Assembly (NCBI GenBank): GCA_049602155.1
Contig: JBMYRH010000008.1
Span: 62,001-126,000 of the forward strand
Source: JBMYRH01 sp049602155
Lineage (GTDB): Bacteria > Myxococcota_A > UBA9042 > PHBI01 > JBMYRH01
DNA length: 64,000 bases
Direction of reading: 5' to 3'
Notes under the pieces: generated by a model
What the model was told of the DNA's origin: nothing
Databases searched by the model: none
What the model saw: only the letters and a program-made list of their open reading frames with translations
Part shown: in pieces, positions 44,123-52,281 of the stretch
Position numbering within the stretch: position 1 is the first letter of the stretch
Layout of the letters: each line of letters opens with the position of its first letter
Position numbers and translations under genes: made by a program

Positions 44123-44976
44123 GGCCAGCTGCCCTTGATACGGGCAAACCCGGGGAGGCAGGCCTCTAGAGGGTTGCGTTCACACTCGAAGACGACGGCC
44201 TTCAAGTGCGGCGCTCGGGCGACGATGTAGTCGAAGATTCGCCACGTGTCGGGGAGCACCTCCGTGGTGTGGTCATCTTCGACGAACGCGTAGCCCTCAT
44301 GAGCGTGCTCGGTGCCACCTGCGACGTGCAGTTCGATGATGCGCTCCATGGGGAAGTCATCGAGCCCCGTGAGGGCGTCATGCCCCTGAAGGCGTTGGTA
44401 GATGGCGAGGTGCGCGCAGTCGAGGAGCATCCCGGTGTCTCCTCGATCACAGACCCGGGCGAAGAAGTCGAGGAGATGCAGGTCTCCGAGGAAGACATGG
44501 CCCGGTGGGTTCTCTGGGAGCACCTCTTTGTCGACCGCGGACCTCAACGACTGGACCCCGTCGGCCATGGCGCTCGCGGCGTCATCGGAGAGGATAGGGG
44601 GCAGTAAGAGCATATGCCCTCGCGCCCGGGGTCCGAGGTGCCACATACCGGCATCACCGCACAGCCAAGCGGGGTTAAGTACGTCGATCAGCCTGCGGAC
44701 ATCCTGGTGCCATGCGGGGTCTTGGTCTTCCGGTTCGTCGAGGTTCACGTCCAGGAAGTGGTAGGTCGTCGGGCGACCTTGGGCTGCCCACCGTTGGGCG
44801 TCATCGTCTAGGCCCTTTACCGCCTCGACACCAACCTCCAAGAAGCCGGCGTAGGCTGGGTAGTCCTGCCAAAGGCGCTCGACATCTAAGCCGTCCCCTG
44901 TGGCGTGGGCGCCATACTCAGTCGAGACACCGACCCCAAGGTTTGGCAGCCCCAGTGCACGTTCTACAAAGCCCAT
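44119..44976 (-). CDS. DUF692 family (MNIO-like) protein
   Basis: 285 residues with a TIM-barrel DUF692 pattern: LGVGVSTEYGAHATGDGLDV, FLEVGVEAVKG, TTYHFLDVNLDE, LLDCAHLAIYQRLQGHD, ERIIELHVAGGTEHAHEGYAFVEDDHT. Characterised members (MbnB, TglH, ChrH and bufferin enzymes) are multinuclear non-haem iron oxidases that modify Cys in ribosomal peptides. Several metal-type residues (His, Asp, Glu) are kept here, but the usual LLDVNN motif reads LLDCAH, so this is a divergent subfamily. It is coupled to the downstream partner gene. No Cys-rich precursor ORF is visible beside it. Confidence 0.8.
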   Translation of the reverse strand: MGFVERALGLPNLGVGVSTEYGAHATGDGLDVERLWQDYPAYAGFLEVGVEAVKGLDDDAQRWAAQGRPTTYHFLDVNLDEPEDQDPAWHQDVRRLIDVLNPAWLCGDAGMWHLGPRARGHMLLLPPILSDDAASAMADGVQSLRSAVDKEVLPENPPGHVFLGDLHLLDFFARVCDRGDTGMLLDCAHLAIYQRLQGHDALTGLDDFPMERIIELHVAGGTEHAHEGYAFVEDDHTTEVLPDTWRIFDYIVARAPHLKAVVFECERNPLEACLPGFARIKGSWP

Positions 44977-45018
44977 ATGCGGAGCATCGCACGGGGACTA
45001 CGGCCCCATCAAGGGCGC

Positions 45019-45708
45019 CTATGAGGGGTCAAAGGCCCAGACACCACGTCGTGTGGTGTGATGAAGCGCGTCGTCGAGCGCTTCGAGGAACTGAGGGCGG
45101 GGCCACTCTTCGGCTCCGAAGCGCGCGAGGTGGTCGGTGTGCACCTGGCAGTCGATCAGGGTGATACCCCATGTGTTGAGCTGTTCCACGAGGTGAACGA
45201 ATGCGATCTTCGATGCATCGTTCGCCGTCGCGAACATTGACTCACCAAAGAACACTGCCCCTAAAGACACACCGTAGAGCCCGCCGACGAGCTCATCATC
45301 GCGCCACGCCTCTGTAGAGTGTGCGAACCCGAGCTCATGGAGAGTGACATAGGCTTCGACCATCTCATCGGTCAGCCATGTGCCTTCTTGGTCGGGGCGC
45401 TCGATTTGTCTGCACCGTGTAATGACCTCGCGGAAAGCGACATCGCAGGTCAGCCTGAATGGACGCTGCTTGATACGCTTCTTTAGGCTCCGGCTCACTC
45501 GCAGCTCTGAGGCCAAGAGCACCATGCGCGGATCGGGGGAGTGCCAGAGGATCGGCAGGTCCTCGTCGTACCAAGGGAAGATCCCCTGCTGATAGGCGAG
45601 GAGTAATCGCTCTGGGCGGAGATCTCCTCCGACGGCGAGAATCCCGTTGGGATCGGCCAAGTGTGGTGGGGGAAATCGTAAAGCGTCGGTCAAGGCGAAG
45701 ACAGGCAT
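45019..45708 (-). CDS. aat: Leucyl/phenylalanyl-tRNA-protein transferase
   Basis: 229 residues. N-degron pathway: adds Leu or Phe to N-terminal Lys/Arg of substrates for ClpAP. Motifs: GILAVGGDLRPERLLLAYQQGIFPWY, LWHSPDPRMVL, AYVTLHELGFAHSTEAW, LVGGLYGVSLGAVFFGESMF and LIDCQVHTDHLARFGA. ATG 45708; a GTG directly before it (45711) is equivalent. Followed on the same strand by the DUF692 pair (42 nt), so co-transcription is possible. Confidence 0.95.
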   Translation of the reverse strand: MPVFALTDALRFPPPHLADPNGILAVGGDLRPERLLLAYQQGIFPWYDEDLPILWHSPDPRMVLLASELRVSRSLKKRIKQRPFRLTCDVAFREVITRCRQIERPDQEGTWLTDEMVEAYVTLHELGFAHSTEAWRDDELVGGLYGVSLGAVFFGESMFATANDASKIAFVHLVEQLNTWGITLIDCQVHTDHLARFGAEEWPRPQFLEALDDALHHTTRRGVWAFDPS

Positions 45709-45775
45709 CACCCTGATCTTGTAAGATGCATGCGCTGGTGGCTAGGCCTGAGTTGGAATTGGCTCAGTACACATT

Positions 45776-46720
45776 GTGGAGAGCCTTCAATTGAAGAAGC
45801 AACGCGACGAGGACCCGAGCCTGACGCCCAGTCGACTCAAGGTTCAGCATACGACGACCGTCACGAGGCAATTGTCGATGCCGGGGCCGCGGGCAGTGAG
45901 CCGCCGCAGTCCGAGCCTCGTCGTGGTGTCGGGTTCTCTTTTGGGCACCATCTTCCGGTTGGAGGATGCGCTGACGACGATCGGTCGCGACGCGGCAAAC
46001 ACCATCACGGTCAACGACGCAGGGGTAAGCCGCCGCCACGCCGTGATCGAGCGCTACGACGAGCGCATCCTGGTTCGAGACTTGGGCTCCAAAAACGGCA
46101 CCTACGTCAACGAGGAGGAGGTCCGCGAGCGTGACTTGAGTGACGGAGACCTAGTCCATGTCGGACACGGCACTTACAAGTTCCTCTCAGGCGATAGCGC
46201 CGAGCACGGGTATTACGAAGACCTCCACGACGTCGCCTCGAAAGACAAGCTCACCGATATCCCCAACCGCCGCTACTTCGATGAAGTGCTCGAGCGAGAG
46301 ATCGGCCGCGTAAGCCGTCACGGGGGCACTTTGATCCTGATGTTGCTCGATCTCGATCACTTCAAAGGGGTCAACGATACGCATGGCCACGTGTTCGGTG
46401 ACGCTGTCTTGCGGCAGTTCGCGCGCATCCTCAAGGGTCGCTTACGGGTGAACGACTTTTGCGCGCGATACGGTGGCGAAGAATTCGCTATCATCCTTGC
46501 GGACACCGGCCTCGACGAGGCACGTCAGCTGGCTGAGAATATCCGCGAGCTCTGCGAGAACCACCTCTACGCAGCGGGGGAGACCACTGCCCTGGTGACG
46601 ACCAGTATTGGAGGCGCGATGTGGGCCTCTGAGATGGACGGTCCACAAGCCTTCATCGAGGCAGCAGACGTCAAACTCTACGACGCAAAGGCCCGCGGGC
46701 GGAATCGCGTGATTCTGTAG
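45776..46720 (+). CDS. FHA-GGDEF diguanylate cyclase
   Basis: 314 residues, cytoplasmic. An FHA domain (about 50-120; TIGRDAANTITVNDAGVSRRHA and LGSKNGTYVNEEEV) reads phosphothreonine signals. A GGDEF domain follows with GGEEF at 233-237 and an RxxD inhibitory site (RVND) five residues before. It should make c-di-GMP in response to Ser/Thr kinase activity; the kinase fusion at 57 kb shows such kinases exist in this genome. GTG 45776 is the annotated start, but the first 40 residues are weakly conserved. Confidence 0.92.
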   Translation: MESLQLKKQRDEDPSLTPSRLKVQHTTTVTRQLSMPGPRAVSRRSPSLVVVSGSLLGTIFRLEDALTTIGRDAANTITVNDAGVSRRHAVIERYDERILVRDLGSKNGTYVNEEEVRERDLSDGDLVHVGHGTYKFLSGDSAEHGYYEDLHDVASKDKLTDIPNRRYFDEVLEREIGRVSRHGGTLILMLLDLDHFKGVNDTHGHVFGDAVLRQFARILKGRLRVNDFCARYGGEEFAIILADTGLDEARQLAENIRELCENHLYAAGETTALVTTSIGGAMWASEMDGPQAFIEAADVKLYDAKARGRNRVIL

Positions 46721-46777
46721 AGAAGGAAGCGCGCCCTTCGATGCGCGTCTGTCGCCGCAGGCGTGGCCTACGGCCGT

Positions 46778-48112
46778 CTAGAAGTCCCAGGAGAAGTCGG
46801 CGTAGATGCCGTGTAGGGCGATCTCATAGAAGCCCGCCTTACTGCAGGCCAAGCATGAGTCGGTGTTCTCGTCGAGAGAGCTGGGTAGGTCCGTGCTGTC
46901 TACGGTCACGGCGCCGTAACGGAAGGCGTAGGCGAGTGAGACCTCCCACGGTCCTCCTTTGTAGCCGAGACCGGCGGTGATGGTCTGCGTCGCTGTGGGT
47001 GGGGTTCCGAAGGCCGTGGGGTAGGACTTGCTGCCGACCTGTCCGTCATAGACGTAGCCAACGCGAGGCTTGATATGGTGGTCGGTCAATCCGACGGACT
47101 CAAGGTCGATGCAGTACTCGGCACCGAAGCGCAGCGTGAGGTTGTCCTGCCAGCGAGCGAAGTTGTTGAGGTCGACGGTAGAGCCGCCTTCATCGCTGTA
47201 GAACTCGAAGAGCTGGGACTGCACCTTGCTGTTGAAGGTGTACTCGAGGTCGAGTGCGAAGGAGACCGGGGATAGGGTGCCGCGGACGCCGAGCCCGAAC
47301 TTGTCAGGGTGCATGAAGCTCGTCCGCGCGTTGTCATGGTCGACGAAGAAAAATGCGTCGGTGCCCTCGATGACGGTCTCCGTCGAGGAGCGGTATACGA
47401 AGCCGACCTCAAGCTCTTCGATTGGTGCCCATTGCAGGCCGATCTTGTAGCCCGCAAAGTTGAACCCAGAGAGTTCGAAGCTCAGGGCCCCGCCGATGTT
47501 GTCAGGGCTGCCTTGGAAGCGGTCCATCTGAATCATGCTCAGGCGGTATGAGAAGCCTAAACGCAAGTTGCCAGGCAGGTTGAATGCCAAAGACGGAGCA
47601 AGCTCGAAGAAGACGATCTTCGTCTCGTCGTAGATGGATTGGACGTCTGTGAACCCCGGCACTGGAGCGTCTCCAGACTGGTTGATGGTGGGGCTTACGA
47701 GGTTGTACTCGTAGACCCCGCCTGCCGAGGCGACCGGGTAGACCGCGAGGCCTGCGGTCATCCAATCCGTGATGCGGACCGCGCCTCCGACGAGGAAGAA
47801 GGGCGCGATGGTGGGGTTGCTCTTGGTCTCGCTCGCATATTCGCTTTGGCCAAGTGGTGCCGGGCTGGCGACCAAGTGCCCCGTGAGGAGTGACACATCG
47901 ACGATCAGGTTCCCTGCGCCGATGTTGCCGAGCCCCGCGGGGTTATGGAACGGAGCCGAGCCGTCACGCACCGACGCGATCGCCGTCCCACCCATACCCA
48001 TGTGACGGGCGGTATACAGGATGGGGGTGTCATAGCCCGCTGCGTGAACTGGGGTGGCCCAGCATAACGTGGCGAGTATGACGCTTGCGATCGATCGGCG
48101 TACGGTGCGCAT
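46778..48112 (-). CDS. OmpP1/FadL/TodX-like outer-membrane transporter
   Basis: 444 residues. A signal peptide (SIASVILATLCWATPVHA) then the FadL N-terminal hatch (RHMGMGGTAIASVRDGSAPFHNPAGLGNIG), many amphipathic strands, and a C-terminal Phe (FSWDF). FadL-type channels take up hydrophobic compounds such as fatty acids or aromatics across the outer membrane. One Cys pair (DSCLAC) lies near the end. It follows the repeat-bearing lipoprotein gene on the same strand. Confidence 0.9.
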   Translation of the reverse strand: MRTVRRSIASVILATLCWATPVHAAGYDTPILYTARHMGMGGTAIASVRDGSAPFHNPAGLGNIGAGNLIVDVSLLTGHLVASPAPLGQSEYASETKSNPTIAPFFLVGGAVRITDWMTAGLAVYPVASAGGVYEYNLVSPTINQSGDAPVPGFTDVQSIYDETKIVFFELAPSLAFNLPGNLRLGFSYRLSMIQMDRFQGSPDNIGGALSFELSGFNFAGYKIGLQWAPIEELEVGFVYRSSTETVIEGTDAFFFVDHDNARTSFMHPDKFGLGVRGTLSPVSFALDLEYTFNSKVQSQLFEFYSDEGGSTVDLNNFARWQDNLTLRFGAEYCIDLESVGLTDHHIKPRVGYVYDGQVGSKSYPTAFGTPPTATQTITAGLGYKGGPWEVSLAYAFRYGAVTVDSTDLPSSLDENTDSCLACSKAGFYEIALHGIYADFSWDF

Positions 48113-48138
48113 CGGCTAGCTCCTAAATCTCGAAGGTT

Positions 48139-48804
48139 TTACTCGTCGGTGGACGCGGGGATACCGCTGCAAGGCTCGAAGAGCGGTACGCAGTTCTCGT
48201 TACGGCAGTCCACGCAGGCCTGAGCCTCCGAGTCACTGATGCACTCACCGAGGCAATTCTCGGCTGCGCAGACGACCTGCTCAGCGTAGCAGAGCGCGCA
48301 GTCGGTGCTAAGGCCAGTGTCATTCGTGACACCCTCAGCCGTGCACGACCCGATGTCGTCGCTGGTGAGGCACTGGTAGGCGTACTCTGTAGCGACTGCG
48401 GTCACGTCGGTGTCCGGATCGTCAATGACGGCCTGGTCATCGGCGTTGGTGCATGCGCCCTCGCCGCCCTCGGTGGTCGCTGCGTCGTCGCCGCCCTCGG
48501 TGGTCGCTGCGTCGTCGCCACCCTCGGTGGTCGCTGCGTCGTCGCCACCCTCGGTGGTCGTTGCGTCGTCGCCACCCTCGGTGGTCGTTGCGTCGTCGCC
48601 ACCCTCTGTGGTCGTTGCGTCGTCACCAGGCTCGGTGCTTCCAGCGTCGTCACCGGCTGGCTCGTCACCACCCGGCTCGGCGCCGGCGTCTGTGGCGGTG
48701 TTATCGCCGTTGTCGGCCGTGCCGTCGCTATCACCACAGGCGGGCGCGGCTGCGATCAGGGCGAGCACGCCCAGAGAGATCGTGATGTTCTTGATTACTC
48801 GCAT
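48139..48804 (-). CDS. Lipoprotein with 9-residue acidic repeats and Cys-rich C-terminus
   Basis: 221 residues. The signal ends near AAPACG (lipobox-like). Residues about 45-115 are an EGGDDA[T/A]TT array of six near-identical 9-residue units, an extended acidic linker. The C-terminal 100 residues contain about 15 Cys in pairs (CLTSDDIGSC, DCALCYAEQVVCAAENCLGEC), a disulfide-rich domain of the type found in many Myxococcota/Bradymonadota lipoproteins. Function unknown. The FadL-like gene follows by 26 nt on the same strand. Confidence 0.78.
   Translation of the reverse strand: MRVIKNITISLGVLALIAAAPACGDSDGTADNGDNTATDAGAEPGGDEPAGDDAGSTEPGDDATTTEGGDDATTTEGGDDATTTEGGDDAATTEGGDDAATTEGGDDAATTEGGEGACTNADDQAVIDDPDTDVTAVATEYAYQCLTSDDIGSCTAEGVTNDTGLSTDCALCYAEQVVCAAENCLGECISDSEAQACVDCRNENCVPLFEPCSGIPASTDE
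48467..48628 (-). repeat. Six-unit 27-bp tandem repeat inside the lipoprotein gene
   Basis: Units begin at 48467, 48494, 48521, 48548, 48575 and 48602, each starting CCCTC[GT]GTGGTCG on the + strand. They differ by a few transitions and encode EGGDDA[T/A]TT on the minus strand. Period 27 keeps the frame, so copy-number change would alter linker length only. No spacers, so it is not a CRISPR array. Confidence 0.95.
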
Positions 48805-48858
48805 AACTAACAGCTCCTATGTGGGCCGTTAAGGGCCCCAGATTGGTCCAGTAGGGCG

Positions 48859-48874
48859 CAGACCGATCGGTCTG
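48859..48874. promoter_or_regulatory. 16-bp perfect palindrome in the promoter region of the repeat lipoprotein
   Basis: CAGACCGATCGGTCTG, 55 bp upstream of the lipoprotein start, in the 262-nt gap between it and the COG0523 gene. A dimeric repressor or activator could bind it; no matching site elsewhere was noticed. The rest of the gap (48805-49066) also contains a tandem GGGCGACAGGT near 49025-49050 and nothing gene-like. Confidence 0.35.
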
Positions 48875-49066
48875 AGCCCACTGAGTTCACTTGCCCAGAG
48901 GGCGGATGTTGCTCGAACAGCTCCACATGTTGCGCCCTGGCAGTCGCTTAAGGCAAAAATGCCGGCGGAGTATGATCCAAGCCCTCAGAGGGTGCAAGGC
49001 CCCTCTCGGGTAGGGCCAACTAAGGGGCGACAGGTGGGCGACAGGTGACCTTGGAGGGACGCTTCC

Positions 49067-50005
49067 TCAACGATCATCGGCTTGTTGTGACGCGAGTTCT
49101 TCGTCCAGCAGGGACGTGATTTCCTCGCGGCGTGCCTCGAGGCCTAGACCGATGAAGGCGATGGCTGTTCTTCCTTGGACAGGGGTGGAGTCCCAGTCGA
49201 GTTGGCCCGGGAAGCCGTTCAAGCAGTGTGTCTTATCCCAACATCGCAGCGCACCCTTGAATCGCGCGATGGCTCCGCCGGGGAGGTTGAGCAGACGGTG
49301 GCCGAAGGTGACGCGATCGAAGCAGATACGCTTTGAGCGGTAGACGAAGGCCTCGAACTCGGCCGGTGGATCATCGGAGAAGTCCACGTCCAGAATCGCG
49401 GGGCGTTCGTCCTCTCTCAGGGGATCAAGGATGGCCGGACGACTCGCCTGCCCCATATACGAGAATTGCACGGTTACGCCCGGCTTGCGCTGGCGAATGC
49501 GGGCTCGCAGGTCGCTGAGCGACTCGGACTGGAGTTTGTCTGTCTTGTTGATGACGACGACATCAGCGACCGAGATTTGAGCCCACAGCTGCGCGTTAAA
49601 CAGCTCGTCGTGGAGCGTGAACGCGCCTGCATCCAACACCGTGACCGTCCGCCCGAGCTGTGCGTGCTGGCTGATGAGGGGGTCGGCTAGCAGGTCGCGC
49701 GCGACCTCGCTGATCTGGGTCACTCCGCTGGTCTCGAGGTAGATGCGCCAGTGCATCTCGTCCTCAATCATGTCTCTGACGCTCTCCACGTAGCTCTTCG
49801 CGCTATCACCACGGCCGGTGTTCGTGATCTCAGCGACGCGTGCGCCCGCGGCCTTTAGCATCTGTCCGTCGAAGCCCTCTTTGGCGTACTCGCCGACCAC
49901 CACCCCTGGGATACCGTCGAGGTTGTGTCCATCGATCAAGTGGCGAAGGACCGAGGTCTTTCCAGCACCCAAGATACCAGTGACGACGTTGATGGTGACC
50001 TTCAT
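49067..50005 (-). CDS. COG0523 (CobW-like) GTPase lacking CxCC
   Basis: 312 residues. P-loop GILGAGKTSVLRHLI; switch/Walker B region WRIYLETSGVTQ; NKTD specificity motif (VVINKTDKLQ); C-terminal CobW_C-like domain (FVYRSKRICFDRVTF). Most COG0523 metal chaperones have a GCxCC metal site after the first switch; here the position reads EITNTGRGDSAK, without Cys. It may use other ligands or not bind metal. It is divergent from nadA, 73 nt apart; a regulatory link to that Fe-S enzyme is only a possibility. Confidence 0.88.
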   Translation of the reverse strand: MKVTINVVTGILGAGKTSVLRHLIDGHNLDGIPGVVVGEYAKEGFDGQMLKAAGARVAEITNTGRGDSAKSYVESVRDMIEDEMHWRIYLETSGVTQISEVARDLLADPLISQHAQLGRTVTVLDAGAFTLHDELFNAQLWAQISVADVVVINKTDKLQSESLSDLRARIRQRKPGVTVQFSYMGQASRPAILDPLREDERPAILDVDFSDDPPAEFEAFVYRSKRICFDRVTFGHRLLNLPGGAIARFKGALRCWDKTHCLNGFPGQLDWDSTPVQGRTAIAFIGLGLEARREEITSLLDEELASQQADDR

Positions 50006-50078
50006 ACGGACCTCGAGTGCTAACGAGTGGCTAGGCTTGGAGGCGCTTTTGAGCTAGGAACATCGCACGGACCTTGTC

Positions 50079-51461
50079 ATGGAGATGTCGTTGGTGACAC
50101 CCACCCAGCCCGCGCAGCGTGTGGTCGAGCATGACCGCTCCATGCGCTCTAGCGGAATCACCCTGACGCCCGGGATGGCGATCTGTCAAACGGACCTGCC
50201 ACTGGACTGGTATCAGGCTGAGTTCGCGCCTTATGCCGAGGAGTACCTCGCGCTCCCCGACCGCACGCCCGAGGTGGTCTTGCCTTGGATGGACAGCTAT
50301 ATCGTCCCAGCCTTGAAGCACTTTGAGGGCCGGGTGTCTCTGTTGGCGCACTACTATATGGGGGGCGAGATCGTGAAGCTCGTCGAGCGCTATGGTGGCT
50401 ACATCGCCGACTCGTATGCGCTGGCTCGACAGGCCGAGCTGAACCCTGAGATTGAGGTCTTCGTAGAGTCTGCTGTGCACTTCATGGCAGAGACCATCGC
50501 GCTGCTTAAGCATCCTCACCAAGCCGTCTGGATCACGAACCCTAAGTCCGGGTGTACGATGGAGGCGTTGGCGAAAGAGGAGATGGTGCAGCCCGTCTTT
50601 GACGCTCTGCATGCCCGCTACGGCGACGACCTCTTGGTGGTCTGCTACATGAACACGAGCGGCCGGATAAAGGCCCTGGCGGGCCGGACGGGGGGCGCCG
50701 TCTGCACGAGCTCCAACGCGCACGTCATCATGCGGTGGGCGCGCGAGCAGGGGCGTAAGATTTTCTTCGTGCCCGATCGGCACCTGGGGGAGAATTCGGG
50801 GCGACAAGTGGGCATCGCACCAGAGGCGATGTTTCAGTGGCCCGGTGGCTGGCAGGGCGCCCGCGTGACGCCTGAGGACCTCTCTGCGTCGGATTTGGCG
50901 CGCTTGGATGCCTCGGAGCTCATCTTGTGGGGCTCTTACTGCGGTGTGCATATGGTCTTTGAGCCACGGCACGTCGAGTACTGGCGAGGGCAAGGCTACC
51001 AAGTTCATGTTCACCCCGAGTGCACGCATGAGGTCGTGAAGATGGCCGATGGCGCAGGTTCCACGGCTTACCTGTGGCGCCTCGTTGAAGAGGCGAAGCC
51101 CGGTGATAAGTTGGCGATCGCCACCGAGGGGCACTTTGTCCGGAATGCGATCGACTTGGCTGCCAAGCGCGGGGTGCAGATCGTGAACCTCGCAGAGGTA
51201 CCTGATCCGGCTTTCCCGTCGATGGGGTGCGGGTGCGCGACGATGTCACGCAACGACCCGCCTCATTTGGTCGCGCTCTTGGACTTGCTGCGAAAGGGCA
51301 AGGCCCCGGAGCTAAACCGCGTCTTGGCGGGAGACATGGTGGACGAGACGACGGGCTGGCGAGAGCGCCTCGATGAGGACACGCGACGTCAACTCGCGGT
51401 TGACGCTCGGAGCGCGCTTCAACAGATGATCACGCTGACCGAGGCATCCAAAGTAGCCTAG
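50079..51461 (+). CDS. nadA: Quinolinate synthase A
   Basis: 460 residues. Condenses iminoaspartate (from NadB) with dihydroxyacetone phosphate to quinolinate; uses a [4Fe-4S] cluster. Motifs: LLAHYYMGGEIVKL, FMAETIALLKHPHQAVWITNPKSGCTM (first cluster Cys), VCYMNTSGRIKA, VCTSSNAHVIM (second) and SMGCGC near the end (third). It is longer than the usual 300-370 residues: there is an N-terminal extension of about 60 residues and an insertion around 240-280. nadB is 26 kb away and nadC is not in the window. Confidence 0.94.
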   Translation: MEMSLVTPTQPAQRVVEHDRSMRSSGITLTPGMAICQTDLPLDWYQAEFAPYAEEYLALPDRTPEVVLPWMDSYIVPALKHFEGRVSLLAHYYMGGEIVKLVERYGGYIADSYALARQAELNPEIEVFVESAVHFMAETIALLKHPHQAVWITNPKSGCTMEALAKEEMVQPVFDALHARYGDDLLVVCYMNTSGRIKALAGRTGGAVCTSSNAHVIMRWAREQGRKIFFVPDRHLGENSGRQVGIAPEAMFQWPGGWQGARVTPEDLSASDLARLDASELILWGSYCGVHMVFEPRHVEYWRGQGYQVHVHPECTHEVVKMADGAGSTAYLWRLVEEAKPGDKLAIATEGHFVRNAIDLAAKRGVQIVNLAEVPDPAFPSMGCGCATMSRNDPPHLVALLDLLRKGKAPELNRVLAGDMVDETTGWRERLDEDTRRQLAVDARSALQQMITLTEASKVA

Positions 51462-51466
51462 GCCCT

Positions 51467-52276
51467 TTAGGTGCCCGCGACGAAGCCCCCGTCGACTCGC
51501 AAGGTCGTGCCCGTCAGATAGGAGGCCTCCGAGCTGGAGACCCAAGCAATCGCCTGCGCCACTTCGGCCATCGTCCCTGGTCGTCGAATCGCTGTGGTGT
51601 CGCCGACCTCTCGGACCAAGGACGCCCGCAGCGTATCGGCGGGCTCCCCAGACGCGTCGGCCTCACGTTGCACCTCAGCCTCCCAGGTCTCGGTCCAGAT
51701 AGGGCCTGGCGCGATGCCTACGACGCGGACCCCGTTCGGACCAAACTCGCGGGCCAAGGTGCCGGTGAGATCGTCCAGCGCAGCTTTCGCAGCGCCGTAG
51801 CTCGCCGGCATCTCCGAGCTTGGTCGTTGTCTCCAGGCGCTCGAGACGAGCACCAGGACGCCGCGTGATTCACGCAGGCACTCGGCAGCGCCGCGTGCGA
51901 GGCGCGCCGCTGCCATCACGTTCACGTCGTAGGCGTATTGAAAGTCCCGCTCGAAGGCGTCGTCGTCACCGCTCAAGACGCCACCGGGTCCGCCGCCGCC
52001 GGCATTATGGACGAGCACATCGCATCCACTAAGCCCACGAAGGGCCTCGGTGACGAAGCGCCTGACGTCGGCTCTCACGGAGATGTCTGCGCGGGTCGCT
52101 ACCACCTTGGTGGCGCCCAGGGTGCGCAGCGCTTCGGCAGCGGACTCGAGGGGACCGGGGCGCCTCGCGCAGAGCGCGAGCGAGGCGCCTGCTTGAGCAA
52201 AGTGCTCGGCGCAGGCCAGGCCGATCCCTTGGCTGGCACCGGTGATCCAAACGCGGAGAGGTGTCATAGGGGCCAT
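51467..52276 (-). CDS. Short-chain dehydrogenase/reductase
   Basis: 269 residues, Rossmann fold. NAD(P) site TGASQGIGLACAEHF, NAG motif (VLVHNAGGGGPGG), catalytic Ser in LVLVSSAWRQRPS, YxxxK in SYGAAKAALDD. C-terminal TGTTLRVDGGFVAG is typical of classical SDRs. Substrate unknown. It starts 5 nt after the stop of the Cys-rich lipoprotein gene, so they may be transcribed together, though their functions look unrelated. Confidence 0.93.
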   Translation of the reverse strand: MAPMTPLRVWITGASQGIGLACAEHFAQAGASLALCARRPGPLESAAEALRTLGATKVVATRADISVRADVRRFVTEALRGLSGCDVLVHNAGGGGPGGVLSGDDDAFERDFQYAYDVNVMAAARLARGAAECLRESRGVLVLVSSAWRQRPSSEMPASYGAAKAALDDLTGTLAREFGPNGVRVVGIAPGPIWTETWEAEVQREADASGEPADTLRASLVREVGDTTAIRRPGTMAEVAQAIAWVSSSEASYLTGTTLRVDGGFVAGT

Positions 52277-52281
52277 CTTCG

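Noticed and set aside
48467..48628. CRISPR-like repeats
   Set aside because: Units are contiguous without spacers, in frame, and encode an acidic peptide repeat.
48410..48832. 140-residue repeat-bearing frame on the + strand (SPPSVVAAS repeats)
   Set aside because: Antisense to the acidic repeat lipoprotein, which has a signal peptide, Cys-rich domain and sensible neighbours.
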